Shown here in pieces: positions 31,759 to 43,295 of a stretch of DNA of 64,000 nt (positions are counted from its first letter, which is position 1; each line of letters starts with the position of its first letter). The stretch is from Cercospora beticola (lineage: Eukaryota; Ascomycota; Dothideomycetes; Mycosphaerellales; Mycosphaerellaceae): contig NC_088939.1 of assembly GCF_033473495.1 (NCBI RefSeq), positions 3,844,001 through 3,908,000 of the forward strand, given 5' to 3'. The position numbers and the translations under genes are program-made. The notes under the pieces were generated by a model that saw only the letters and a program-made list of their open reading frames with translations, did not search any database and was not told the origin of the DNA.

Positions 31759-33408
31759 CTAATCCTTGTCCAACCTGACCGCAGGATTGCTTTCAATGAA
31801 CCCTAGATCGACCTTATGTCCAAGAAGTTCTCGGATGTTTGATACACCGTACTTGATCATGGTAGGTCGTTCTAGCGAAAGACCGAAGCCATACACTCGT
31901 AGGTCTTCCGGCAGGCCCATGGGTAATAACATCTCTGGTCGGAACATGCCAGAGTTACCAATCTCGACCCACTTGTTGAGACCTCTGTGGAAACCGAAGA
32001 CTTCCATAGAAGGCTCGGTGTATGGGTTGTACGCGGGCTTGAAGCGCAGGTTTGTGATGCCGAGTTGCTCGAAGAACTTGCCCAGGAAAGCTTGCAGGCC
32101 ACCAAGAGTCAGGCCATAATCTGCAATGACGCCTTCTATTTGGTGGAACTCTGCCAAGTGCGTAGCATCAACGGTTTCGTTCCGGAAGACACGGTCGATC
32201 GAGAAGTATCGCGCGGGCCGTGGATTTGCTGCTAGTCGGTGCAGGCAGTATGTGGACACAGCAGTAGTATGTGTTCGGAGGACAAGACGAGTCGTTTCTG
32301 ATTCGGCATAGGGAGCACGGTAGCCGATGGACCCGAACTTGCCTTCCTGATGGACTGCGCGCACATCTTCGGAGTACTTCTTGTAGTCTAGAGGCTTAAC
32401 CTCATCAGAAGTGCCCGTGGCGAAAAGGCGCGAATCGGCTTCCATCTTGTTCAGGGCGGCGTCTGCGATCGGGTCGGGCCCTGGGAGACCAGATTCGGCT
32501 GGATCTGAGACGTAGAAGGTGTCTTGCAGGTCACGAGCGGGATGTTGTTGCGGAACGAAGAGGGCATCGAAGTTCCAGAAGCCGGTGTCTACGAAGCTGC
32601 ACAATTGTTAGCTGGTCCAAGGAAGGAGAGCTTTCCATTCTCACCGTGCTGTCGGCATCTCAATGAAGTCCCAGTTGAAGAAGATTTTGCGGAATTCCTC
32701 TCGCACTTTGTTCAGTGGATGTAATGTGCCAGCATTCTGGTTCGCGCCGAGTGCTTTGAAGTTGTATGGCTTGAAGGTCGCAGTCTTCCAGCTACCATCC
32801 TCAATCATCTCCGCAGTGAGGTCTGTCACCTCTACTGGAATCTCCTTTGCCCAACGTGGTCCTTTCCGCACACTGTATGTGATGACTTTTTTCGTTGTGA
32901 CCAGCTTTCTCTTCTGAAATTCCTTCTGTTGTTTGGCATCTGGGAAGCTACCCGCTTGGGCTGCGAACTGCAGAACCTCTCTCGTTTGATCTCTGACGCT
33001 CTCCTGCAGCGAAACCAGTGCATCGCCATCCTTCTTGACCCATTTGAGCTTCATCGCATTGCCCAGACCAACTTTGGCGTTAGGTGTCGCGAGCGATGGA
33101 TCCTTCACCCCCAACTTCCCCGCTGCCTTGACGGCTTCCCACACCTTGTATTCATGGCTGCCCTCGTCTGCGATCTGCTGGCCTTCCGCCGTGAGTACTA
33201 CTCGCTCTGCGTCGTTCGTGTCATACTCCAGCATTGCCCTGCTCGCGAGTCTGTCGAGGGCAGCTTTGAGCTGAGCTTGTGGTACTTCTGGATATGCATC
33301 TTCTGTGTGGATAGGATCGGTGTTCTCGAGTTTCTCCAAGATGTCCAGTGTCAGGTCGGTGCCATTGGCCTGCACAGGCACTGGCACTGGACCTCTCGTG
33401 CCGACCAT
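31759..33408 (-). CDS. FRS2: Phenylalanyl-tRNA synthetase alpha subunit, cytosolic
   Basis: Two exons, 32645-33408 and 31759-32596, give 533 aa. The 48 nt intron has GTGAGA, GCTAAC and GTGCAG signals and splits the Arg codon of [17 protein letters not shown]-terminal winged-helix-like tRNA-binding repeats (residues 20-200) precede the class II catalytic core. Motif 2 is in [18 protein letters not shown] and motif 3 in [16 protein letters not shown]. It pairs with a beta subunit in an alpha2-beta2 enzyme that charges tRNA-Phe in the cytosol. Length is slightly above the yeast protein. No mitochondrial presequence is visible. Confidence 0.96.
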
Positions 33409-35503
33409 CGTGCGGTGGGTGTGCGCTTCGGGCGAATTTTGAAAAACGGCTTAGGGAAAGGGCAGGACCTTTCTTGCACGCTTGTGGTAAGGCTGCCGGC
33501 TCGCTATGTGATTCGAAATGGGTGTCAGCGCATACAAGCTGTCGTTGTCTGCAAGATGCGTCACGGAACGCTATGACTGCTGTGAGGTGCTTCACAGCGA
33601 GACTTTTGACACAAGCTTTCGCGGCAGGGTTGCCGAAGGCAGGGGTGCGTCCGCTCCGAAAACAACGACTGTTGTTCTCGGTCACCAACATTCTCTCGTG
33701 CACAGTACAGCGAAGCGGCACAGAACCGGTATTGATACGAACTACCAGGTTTTGAACAGCTGCGAGAGACCACTATCCCATCACGATATCGCGGCGTGGC
33801 GATAACCAACATCAGCTATGTAAATCTAGATCTTACCCATAGCCTACAGCGAACAGCGACCCACGGCCCGGCCAGACAGCAGGAACAGCAGCTATTTACT
33901 CGTGGAGAGAAAAATGCCCAAGACATCTTCCAGCACAGGCATTCTGACTTTTCCTCCTTGGTGAGGACTTCTCCGCCAACTCCATCATCTCCCTCAGAAT
34001 TAGTTGCCTACATGTAACATTATAAGTGCAGGACCATACCGCATCGGCCAAAGACGCTGAGTGACACATACTCGGAACTCCGGGCCAGTCAACCGTGGCG
34101 TAACAGACAGCTGAGCACCATCTTCTGTTGTCTCATTTTTGTAGAACGGCGTTCTCGGCATAAAGACCAACGACCATGCGCAGTTCAATGGCGCATTTCA
34201 TGGCCTGCCGAAGATCACCTTCTGGCAATATCTTCAACCTAGCGAATTCAGACGGCCGCTTTCTCACGATTTGGTCGACGTAGAAGTACTGCCTTGATCC
34301 ACTGATCGAACTCGTGCTTCCAGCATAGTCAAGTTCACTTGAAATGATGCAAGCGCTAGTAGGCGCTATTCAGCGTCATCCCAGGGACTCTGGGAGCGTG
34401 ACATGACCAGACAGAGATCCTGCATACTGATATCGAGCGAGCAGGAGCCGGAGAGGAGCCACCGCCATGTGACTGCGGTACGACTATGGCTTGAGATTGC
34501 AGCAGGATGGAGGAGCAGGGACTGGTTTCAGTATGCCCCCACGGCGCAATGGAGGAAGACGTGTATGGGCCTCATGTTGTTGCCATATGTGCAGCAGCGG
34601 TACATATAAGCGAGCTCGCAAAGTTGGTCATCAGGTATGAGGTGTGTGGTGGATGATGTAGTGTTGCCGAAGCACATGCAGTTGTGTCGATTGAGCCGTA
34701 AAGCGCGATCTTCATGTGCCATTGGCAGCCGTGGCTGTGGCTGTTTGTCATTGTCACAATCCTCCTGCACCCGTGGACGTCTGCCTGTCTGCGCGTAAGG
34801 GCAAGGTAGCGAGCTTCGCTTCGCTGAGCAATTGGCCAATCAACCTGGCGCACTGCTCGGCCGCAGAGTTGGGCACAGCGGAAACGTCGGGCTTTGTCAT
34901 GGCCAAGGTTTGCCTGCAGCGCATGCGTGCATGCGTGCGAGACCAGCGGTTCTTGCGGACTGCACGGATGCCGTACGATGGACGCGCGACCTCCGCTCCT
35001 GTCCTGCTGGCCGGTGTGCTGCAGCGACAAGTCTTAGCTCCGTCCGCTGCGTCCGTGTTGCCCAGCACGCGGAGCGACCAGGATGCCAGGCTCCACGGTG
35101 ACTCTGCGCTTGCATCAATGCGGTTCGCGTCAGCCCTGTAGGCACCCTTTATACGGTAGTCGTTCGACGGCAGCGGGTTGGGTATAACAATCTTGCTGCC
35201 TCACTCACCTTCTAGGCCCTTCGCCACTTCCTCTTGGGCCACCATCACGCAACACCACCTGGGCTGACCTGCTCCCATACCACCAGCACCATATCAAGAC
35301 CACCCGAGCACCCTTACATCGGTCACCGAATCAAATCACCCATCGTGTAGTCAGGCCACGCAGTCAGCAAGCCGTATCACATCCACGCGATCACGAGACA
35401 ACTGTCTACTCCCGGGACACCGAAAGGCAATCTCCAAAGCTATAGTCATCGCCTTCGCTCTACGAAGTTCCCAGAACAGCAAACCAAAAGAGTATCATCC
35501 ATC
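33409..35503. other. Long intergenic, 2.1 kb
   Basis: Contains the synthetase promoter at the left. The last 300 bases are rich in CAC/ACC triplets and look like the leader of the Ser-rich gene. No domain-bearing frame, tRNA or repeat is seen. Confidence 0.4.
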
Positions 35504-36026
35504 ATGTCGTCCTCCGCAGCAACCACCACGGCCTCCGATCACAGCTGGGAGGGCGCGTTTCTGGACAAATTTATCAAGGCCTCCAACGCTTCTCGCAGCA
35601 ATTCGCCACGTCCAGCAAGCCCAGCCAGCAGCAGCGATGTCTTCTCTTCCTCCTCATCTGCGAGATCGAGCCCTGCGCCGACCAGTATGCCTTCCAAATC
35701 AGCAGCAGGACGCTGAACGGACAAATTCTTCGTCATCATCAACATCTTTCAGCGAGGAACAATCACCACATGATTGGGATTACTTTCACGACGCGAGTGA
35801 CGAAGATGAAGTCCCCGCGCCTTGTTCCTCCCGCAAATCGTTCTACATCTCGACTCACCAACGGTCTCGAATCTGGGCATCGAATTTGTCTTCCTCGTCG
35901 TGTTCGACTATGGAAGCAGAAGCAGAAGAATCTACAAGGCGCACGGCTGCGGCGAAACTGCTCAAGCTCATGAAACCTTTCTCCCAGTTGCGCAAGGGAT
36001 CCTCAGCCGCGCACATTAGCGCATAA
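35504..36026 (+). CDS. Ser-rich acidic protein, frame interrupted or unusual intron
   Basis: A genuine ATG at 35504 opens a 70-codon frame (MSSSAATTTASDHSWEGAFL..., then Ser/Pro-rich) ending at 35716. A second frame, open across 35637-36026, continues with the same character: SSSSSTSFSEEQSPHDWDYF, then acidic SDEDE, then a Lys/Leu tail AAKLLKLMKPFSQLRKG. They can be joined by a 64 nt intron 35639-35702 with an atypical GTCTTC donor and ATCAG acceptor, giving 152 aa. But the supposed intron itself reads as Ser-rich coding sequence, so a one-base frameshift is equally possible. No known domain is recognised. Confidence 0.5.
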
Positions 36027-36580
36027 CAAGACCAGCGAACATCGCTTCGTCGTCATCACTGCCAAGCTACTTCAAAACTATTCACGCGGACGTGATGCGC
36101 ACTCCACACGAATGCCGAGCATGCGCGGCGACACGCAAGCTAAGCTCATAGCTGCACATATTGCAGACTTGCTTGCATACATCGCTTACCAAGTGCGCCG
36201 GGTGACCTTCGGCCTAGAAGGAGAAATTCTAGACCGATACATACGTCAACGGCGTCTTTTCTCTTCACTTCATTTCCATCGGGTCAAATTAGCTGCAGGC
36301 AGGCAGGCAAGTCCGGCAGAGGCAGTTGTTCTGAAGATCCCAAAATACGACTCGCGCTTATCAGTGTTCGGCCGTCGGCCATGCATTCAGGGATATGGAT
36401 TGTAGAGGTGGAGGTCGGATAATCCTCCTCGGCATGATTGCACATACCGACGGATGGGCGGAATCAGATTGGGATTCGACAATATCGATAGAGCTATACA
36501 CCTTCAAATCAACGTGGGCTCAGATTTCTCATCCAACAATTTCACAAGTTTGTCCAGCAAAGCGCCTCCAGAATATCACA
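36027..36580. other. Intergenic before NTF2-like gene
   Basis: A 554-base spacer. A 97-codon frame at 36112-36405 shows no domain and is judged non-coding. The end of the region is the promoter and leader of the NTF2-like gene. Confidence 0.4.
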
Positions 36581-37231
36581 ATGGGTATCAAATCACAGCC
36601 GGACATCCGGCGGGTGTTCAAGGCGAGTTGACTAACACTCACAGCAACAGGCAACGTCTACGAAGTCACCAGTACGTCTCGCCCAAACGCTGGGCTATCT
36701 CAAGATAGTGATCATTCCCACCAGAAGCATTCATCGATCAGAACTACGCGCTCTGGGACGATCAGTCTCGTAGACCCGAGCTGAAAGCCTTCTACGCATC
36801 CGATTCCACTCTATCCTTCGAGTCCGCAATCACGAGCTTCTCTGGCGGCGATGCGATCTACACGGGCGTCTTCGTGAGTCGTGCTTGCTGTCCCTGGGCA
36901 GGCCGAACAGGAGTACTGAGATAACATCCGTTGCAAAAAAGAACCTGATCCCACAATCAACGAAACATGAGATTGCCTCGGTGGATATCCAGGGCATGAC
37001 TCTAGACGACGTTGTAGTCCTCGTCACAGGAAGAGTCTTCGTAAGTTCTTCTTCTTCGCTGACCGATCATTGACAAAACCATTGGCGCTGATGAAAGGCA
37101 AACGACAGGTCGGAGGAGGTCCAGATCCATTATACTTCTCAGAATTATTCCAATTGAAGACGGCAGATTCTGGAGATGCTGGCAGTCTGTATATCCTGAG
37201 AGATATCATTCGAGTGACGAAGTTGCAGTAA
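36581..37231 (+). CDS. NTF2-like fold protein, five exons
   Basis: Exons are 36581-36584, 36651-36671, 36725-36873, 36942-37040 and 37109-37231, giving 131 aa with a continuous frame. The first exon holds only ATG plus one base. Intron 1 has the branch GTTGACTAAC and a CAACAG acceptor. Introns 2-4 start GTACGT, GTGAGT and GTAAGT; intron 3 ends with a rare AAG. The protein matches the NTF2 fold order: MGNVYEVTKAFIDQNYALWD helix, LKAFYASDSTLSFES, KHEIASVDIQGM strand, VVVLVTGRVFVGG strand, LYFSELFQLKT and LYILRDIIRVTKLQ. Length equals NTF2 (about 125 aa). It may be nuclear transport factor 2 or the p15/Nxt-type mRNA export partner; sequence alone does not decide. Confidence 0.75.
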
Positions 37232-38198
37232 GCAGGAGAAGGAGAAATAATTTACCGCAATGATAATGTCCTTTGGCAACTCGTGGTCTACTCCATCTCT
37301 CGAACGACACGACCCACCCAGTCCTCATGCTATACCGACGTCACGATGCAAAGCCCCGGACCGGAAAGACGTGGTGATCGAGCACACGGAGGAAACCCCT
37401 AGAGTAGATTATTGCACACTCCTGCAGCCAAGCGAATGCGTATTTCTGCCAACTATCCTACTTCGCTTGCATCGAACAAATACTTGGCACCTCGGGTCGC
37501 AATGCTACTGACAGCATTCACGCAGCCATGTCTCAAGCCCATAGAGACTAGGAAGCCTGCTAGAGAAAACTTGCATCGTGGCCCAAAGTGCAGACATGGC
37601 GCGACATGGGGGACAGCGCATTAGTGTGCAGAAAACCAGACCAGACTAGCCATATGCGCATCGATCCAAGCAGGCATTATCGCACAGGCCCATACTTGCA
37701 TAGACCCATCATTACCACCACGCAAAATGACGAGTGTTGTAGCTGTTCGACAGTCAAGATTTTCCACCAGATCTTGGGGTGAGCTGGAGCTGATGATATG
37801 TTCCCTGCCAGATGTGCACGTCACCCTCAAATGAAGATGATGTTTCAAAGCTTCAGTCGCATAATGATATTCGTTTCTATGGATTGCTCATGAGTAGATC
37901 GAGGGGCTCCCTTGCATACCCTCCCTCCTACCGTCCATCACTTGGGGTTATGTCACAAAAGAAGACCAGTAGCACCAAGATTCGCCCGACGCCACACGTC
38001 ACCCCTAAGCCAATACTGTCTGCATCTGATTCCAAAAAGCTTACGATGCAGCAACTTCATTTTTACCAGCCAGCCATGAAAGGCACTTTTGAGGTACGCT
38101 TATGAAGACATTGCGACTCTCGAGATTCCTTGGACCACTCTTGTGGCTGCTGCGATATTCGTGGCTTTCGAATTCCTTCTCTAAAATGGTATTTTGAT
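37232..38198. other. Convergent intergenic, about 1 kb
   Basis: Lies between the NTF2-like gene and the converging PKA regulatory gene. No supported gene or repeat is visible. Confidence 0.4.
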
Positions 38199-39578
38199 TC
38201 ATCGCAGGGGGTCCACACCTTGGTTGCGCGGATCATCGCGACGCATGATGGCCTCCACAGGTCCCAGCAGTCTTTGAAAGCCGTCCTTATCAAGCGCAGC
38301 GACCTTGACCTCGGATGTGCTCACCACACTCGCAGCACGCGGCTTGTCGTCCAACAACGCCAGCTCGCCAAAATAGTCTCCTGGCTTGTATCTCTTCAAG
38401 GGTTGCTGCTCGCGACCACGTTTCACGGCAACTGCCTCGCCTGCTTCCAAAATGTAGAATTTGTCGCCAACATCGCCCTCTTGAATGATGGTGCTGCCAG
38501 CAGGGTGCTTCACGGTGTCCAAAGCATCGGCAATCTTGCTTCGCTCATATGGTGTGAGAGAGGACAGAAGCGGCACGCCTTCCAAGAACGACTCGTACAT
38601 GCGACGGCGCTGGAAGGCGGAGTCCATCAGAATCTTGCGGAAGGTAAGACGATCCAGCTGCCACAACACGCTTGGCTCAGTGCTCACGACAGTGGCTGCA
38701 CGTGGAGCGTTGTACATCAGCGCCAGTTCACCAAACGAGGTGCCTGGGCCATTGCTTGCGACCTTGTCGCCGAGACCCGCCTGGCCTTGCTCTGCCTTGC
38801 CAGAATGCGAGATGTAGATGTCAAATCTGCCGGATTCCACAACGTAGAAATAGTCACCCGACTCGCCCTGTGTGATGACTCTGACATCCTTGGCGGGAAC
38901 ACGCTTCTCTTGAAGAGCGTTTAGCACCTGCGAAGCCTGATCTTCATCGAGATTCTTGAACAGGAAATTGTGCGACACAGCTTCGCGAAGACGCGCCAGC
39001 TGCTCGGCTGTCTTTGGATAGCTCGGAGCCTTCCAATTGCTGTCGTCTGCTGCTCCGGGGGCGAGCGACTCGGCCGACACCGAGGTGCGACGGTTCATGT
39101 TGTAGTTGTTGGGAAAGGCGGATTGTGACATGTTGTCAGAGGGCGCGGGAGGGGCTTGATTGCTGCTGCGAGGGGCTCCAAAGCCGCCAAAGTTGCCAAA
39201 TGTGCCTCCGGCAGCGCTGTTGGGGACACTGCTAGGGTCGGTGGGAGAGACTTCGCGGACGTGGGGAGGGAAGGAGGAGGCGGTGGGCGAGGCGAAGTCG
39301 TCGTGCTCCTCTTCTTCGGCGAGCGAATGCATGCCGCCGCCTGTTCCCGCCAGCTGGTTGGGGGCAGTCGACGTGAACGGATTGGAGCCAGGGAAGGTGC
39401 TCTCCGCCATTCCCGGCTGGCTGGAATGTCGGTGCGACAGCAGGAACTCGGCGCGCTGTGACTCCAGGCGGCGCTGGAAGAAGTTGGCGCAGAACTGGAG
39501 GATGTCCTTGGGCTGGTGCTTGAGGACTTCGCGGTTCAGGGCGCCGATTTCGTTGGTATAGTCGCTGGGGAGCGACAT
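38199..39578 (-). CDS. pkaR: cAMP-dependent protein kinase regulatory subunit
   Basis: Intronless, 459 aa from the ATG at 39578; an in-frame GTG 12 bases upstream is not a start. The N-terminal dimerisation/docking helices (LNREVLKHQPKDILQFCANF) are followed by a disordered Gly/Ser/Pro linker. The inhibitor site RRTSVS (about residue 164) has a phosphorylatable Ser, as in RII-type and fungal subunits. Two cyclic-nucleotide-binding domains follow. Their phosphate-binding cassettes are FGELALMYNAPRAATVV and FGELALLDDKPRAASVV, each with the key Glu and Arg. It holds the catalytic subunit inactive until cAMP binds, in the cytosol. Confidence 0.96.
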   Translation of the reverse strand: MSLPSDYTNEIGALNREVLKHQPKDILQFCANFFQRRLESQRAEFLLSHRHSSQPGMAESTFPGSNPFTSTAPNQLAGTGGGMHSLAEEEEHDDFASPTASSFPPHVREVSPTDPSSVPNSAAGGTFGNFGGFGAPRSSNQAPPAPSDNMSQSAFPNNYNMNRRTSVSAESLAPGAADDSNWKAPSYPKTAEQLARLREAVSHNFLFKNLDEDQASQVLNALQEKRVPAKDVRVITQGESGDYFYVVESGRFDIYISHSGKAEQGQAGLGDKVASNGPGTSFGELALMYNAPRAATVVSTEPSVLWQLDRLTFRKILMDSAFQRRRMYESFLEGVPLLSSLTPYERSKIADALDTVKHPAGSTIIQEGDVGDKFYILEAGEAVAVKRGREQQPLKRYKPGDYFGELALLDDKPRAASVVSTSEVKVAALDKDGFQRLLGPVEAIMRRDDPRNQGVDPLR

Positions 39579-40808
39579 TCCTCCAGGCACGCGCGAGGGG
39601 CGGGGAATGGAGGCTCTTTTTCAGCGGCGGCGGCGGCGCACCGTGGTCCTTCCGAGCTCCCTGGCTAGGCTCTGCTGGCTCCGCTGACGGGGAGCTTGCT
39701 GCTTGCTGTGCTGGTGTGACGCGCGTGATGGAGTTGAGGCTGCAGGGCGAGATGTCAAACGAGCCCACTATTGTGACGTACAAGGAGCTAGGATGGAGAG
39801 GGATCGCCGGTCTTGTGCGACTGTTCCGCGCTCAGGCACGTCGGAGGAGCGGCCGCCAATGGAGAGCGCGGGGAGCGATATGGAAAGCTTACAATGAAGG
39901 TGACCAGGTGTGCAGCGCAGCAGGGCGGTGGACGAGAGCGCAGGCGGAGGCAGAGGGCGGTGGTGCAGGGCAGGGCGCAGAAACGGGCAATGTTCGAGAA
40001 GGCGGTCGCGGGCAGCTATCGAAGGAGCTTCTTTCTGACGATCTGCGGGGCCGAGCTGCGACTTGGCCGTCTGTGCCAGAGACACACGCTCTGCTCTGCT
40101 GCTGCTGCTGCTACTGTACCAACCCGACGCCCAGACGAGACATTCAGGAACGTGGCCGGCGCGTACATACATATACATATGCTCACCGACTGCATGTCTG
40201 TCGGTACGCGATGCAGTTCTGTTATCATGCATTGAGAACGACCATTCCCACTGCCATCTGAAGTCAGTGTTGTCCGTCCAATGCACGAAACAGGTCAGTC
40301 GTCCCGCCATTCGACTCTGCCCTCTGCGACACCGTTCAGCGCTTGCACCGATCGTGATATTAGACCGCTCCAAAACCACCATGTGACCCCAATACTGTGA
40401 GGACCAGTCACGGCAGCTCCACTTTTCGTATCCCAACCCAATAGCTCCAGCTCGCCAGCCCAGCCACCGCTGCTGAATAGATAATCATGCCTGCAGGGAC
40501 CGACGAAGCAGCCTCTGGTGCGACCGACATCTCTCACGACTCTGGCTCCACGCTCATCACCGCGCGTCAGTCTACCGCACGCATACTCTCGTGACAATTT
40601 TTTGTGCTGGCAGCGCGCAGACGCGGAGAGCGACAGCAAACCTCTCTTCCTCGGTACGCCATCGCTGCAGACCCGCCGGCGTTTCATTTCGCGCGGCCAC
40701 CTTGACCTGGTCACGCACTCCTCTCTCCACATCGCTGTCGTCATTTGAATAGCTGTGCGCTCAACAACAGCCCACTGCTCCCTGCACCGCTACGTCTCAT
40801 CACCAAAG
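39579..40808. promoter_or_regulatory. Divergent intergenic, pkaR / CBM48 gene
   Basis: A 1.2 kb divergent promoter region. It includes a short CTG microsatellite (five units at 40096-40110) and alternating TA/CA sequence near 40165-40180. Long frames on both strands here look like chance, with no domains. Confidence 0.45.
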
Positions 40809-42890
40809 ATGGGAAGCTATAACTTCACTTGGTACGTCGGCCCACGTCACACGCATCCCACTGCTGCTCCCGCGCGCGCAGCATAAAAACAGCTTCCAGG
40901 CAGCCTTCAGCCGCCCGCTCGCACATTCACAATTGGTCGCGGTCGTGATCGGAGGGGCTGCGCATAAGCTGACGAACATCCACCGCACAGGTCGCATCCG
41001 GCCAACGAAGTCTACGTGACCGGAACATTCGACAACTGGAGCAAGAGCGTGAAACTCGATAAGAAGGATCAGCTGCACGAAAAGCTCGTGAACCTGCCCT
41101 CAACAGAAAAGGTCTACTACAAATTCGTCGCCGACGGGAATTGGTCGCACGATCATACCGCCAAGACAGAGACCGACCACGAAGGCAACCTCAACAACGT
41201 GCTGCTGCCAGAAGACATCCAGCCTCTCAACTCCATGGCGCACAATCTCTCTTCAGTCGCGCCCGGCGCTACTACGGCTTCTTTGGCTGGCCAGCAGCCA
41301 CTCGAGAAGGAAAAGGACAAGGAGAGCGGGGTGGCGGCCTCCGCGCCTGGCGCCTTCCCAGAGACACCCGCCGCTGACTCCAAGGAGCAAGAGCAAACCT
41401 TCTCTGTCAACCCCATTCCAGCAAGCGCGGGTATTGGAAACCCGATCAGCGTTCCAGCCGGCCAGCAACTTCCAGACCAGTCCACGTTCAACAACAACAC
41501 CATTGCTTCGACCGTGCGCGACGACCCATCGCTAAAGAGCAGCACAGACGACCAGACTGTCAGTGTCGCTCCTCTTCCAGCTACCAGTGGCATCGGCAAC
41601 CCAATCACTCTTGCGCCGGGCGAGAAGGTGCCTGACAGCAGTACCTTCACGACAAACACCATCGATAGTAATGTCAAGCTAGACAAGGCGTCCTACGAGA
41701 ACAGCGGAGCCAGCGTTCCAGCTGTGCCTGATACTTCGGCGGACGGTAGCAACGCGGCTGCGAGCGCTGCCATCATTGGTGGTCTGGGCCCTCAAACCAC
41801 AAACATTATCCCCGAATCGAGCCTCGGAATGGGTAAGGACGTTCCAGCTCCCATCGAGGGACAAGCTGTCAACTCGGTTGGTCCCACGAGCACAACCAAC
41901 CAGTTGGCTGGTCAGGTCCCATTGGAGCCGCGTGGAGTTCCTGAGGTCGTGAAAGAGAGTCAGCAGGAGGCCGGCGTCGCTCCCGAGGCATCTGCAAACC
42001 CCGAAGCAGTAGCAGAAAAGAAGGAGCTTGAAGCTGAGCTGAAGGACAAGATTGGAAAGCCAGAAGATCAGACCAGCAGCGCTATTGGCGGTGCTCTTGG
42101 TGGCGCTGCTGCGGGCGCCGGTGCTGCAGCTCTCGGTGCTGCGGCAGTTGCTCGTCAAAAGACACACGAGGTCACTGGAACAGATCCAGTCTCGGTCCTC
42201 CCTGCTTCAGTACAGAAGACTGTCGACGAGAACACGAAACCAAGCGGAGGCGACACCACGCGGCCTGCTGCAGACGCGGTTCCGACCGAAGTGAAGGAAT
42301 CACAAACGGAGGCCCACGTCGCACCTGAAGCATCTGCCAACCCAGAGGCCGTTCAGGAGAAAGCCGATGTGGAGAAGGAGCTTTTGCAGAAAGTGCCAGA
42401 GTCACAGGCCGGTGGTGATCCCGCACCCACAGTTACCGCTACCACCACAGCTGTAGCTCCTGCTGCCGAAACGACATCTGCTTCTGGTGCACCACAGCTT
42501 GGTGACCCAACCGCGGGTGTTGCCGCTCTTAGTCTGGACGACAAGTCCAAGGGACTCAATGCACCTGCGACGTCGCAAGCTCAACCCAACCAGCCCATGG
42601 ACAGCAGGGACGTTAGCCCAATGTCGAAGCCCAACCCAGCCACTGCCACTGATAACCAGACTGCACCTGTCGTCACCACCGGCGTCGACTCTGGCGAAGC
42701 TCCAGCTGCGTCCAAGCCGATAGGCACTCCACGCACTGGCGCCAGCCCATCCACCCCTGCCAAGCGCAACTCTATTATGGAGCGATTTAAGGGCGGCAAA
42801 GAGGGCACTCCAGACTCGGCAAAGACTGAAGCCTCATCGACGAAGAAGAAGGGTCGTTTCAGCAGATTGATCGAGAAGCTCAAGAACTAG
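40809..42890 (+). CDS. CBM48/AMPK-type glycogen-binding domain protein, Mdg1/Crp1-like
   Basis: Two exons, 40809-40831 and 40991-42890, give 640 aa. The 159 nt intron (GTACGT...GCACAG) splits a Trp codon, and splicing restores the start MGSYNFTWSHPANEVYVTGT. Residues 1-85 form the CBM48 beta-sandwich (FDNWSKSV, VYYKFVADGNWSHD, NLNNVLLPED). Everything after residue 100 is low-complexity Ala/Pro/Ser/Thr/Glu sequence with two pairs of internal repeats. One pair is near residues 144 and 199 (around GIGNPI). The other is near 325 and 440 (VAPEASANPEAV). The extreme C-terminus is a basic amphipathic helix, KKKGRFSRLIEKLKN. Yeast relatives are Mdg1 and Crp1; the fungal function is unknown. No catalytic domain is present. 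Confidence 0.87.
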
Positions 42891-42953
42891 AATGTTCGCT
42901 TGAGCTGCTTCAAACAGTCTGAACCCTGCTCTTCTGATTCTGCTCCAGTAAAA

Positions 42954-43295
42954 ATGGCGGCGGAAGAAACAAAAGTTGCTCACTGGACTGAGCGTCAAGA
43001 GCCCCACGGTGAGGTCCGTGAAAGCCAGGACATGACAAAAGATGCAGCTTCGGACGTGCGATCAGGATCCGATCCCTCGCCAGCGCATAAGTCAAGTGAG
43101 AGCAAGCAGCAAGAGCAAGAAGAAGAATATGAGGACAGAGAGGAGGAGCTTTGTGACAATGACTGGAGTACAATCTCGACTCGGTCGTCGTTTCACCTCC
43201 CCTCGGTCCCAGATGGGCTGCTTGACTTGAACTTCGAGACTGACGCTGAATTGGAGTCCTCTCCGGAGACGGACGAAAGGATCGCTCTTCCTTGA
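42954..43295 (+). CDS. Possible small acidic protein
   Basis: An ATG 63 bases after the CBM48-gene stop opens a 113-codon frame. The product is very Glu/Asp/Ser-rich (KQQEQEEEYEDREEELCDND), with a hydrophobic end (SFHLPSVPDGLLDLNFETD). The amino-acid bias is stronger than expected for random sequence. The position suggests either a separate short gene or translated-looking 3' UTR of the upstream gene. No family recognised. Confidence 0.35.
   Translation: MAAEETKVAHWTERQEPHGEVRESQDMTKDAASDVRSGSDPSPAHKSSESKQQEQEEEYEDREEELCDNDWSTISTRSSFHLPSVPDGLLDLNFETDAELESSPETDERIALP

Noticed and set aside
36112..36405. 97-codon frame before the NTF2-like gene
   Set aside because: No domain or splice link to the NTF2-like exons, and not in register with the Ser-rich gene.
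39716..40436. Overlapping long frames on both strands between pkaR and the CBM48 gene
   Set aside because: Mutually overlapping, Arg/Ala-biased and domain-less; best explained by GC-rich promoter DNA.
41679..42167. Antisense frames inside the CBM48 gene and similar ones inside TOP2, the forkhead gene and chitin synthase
   Set aside because: Shadows of strongly supported coding sequences on the other strand.
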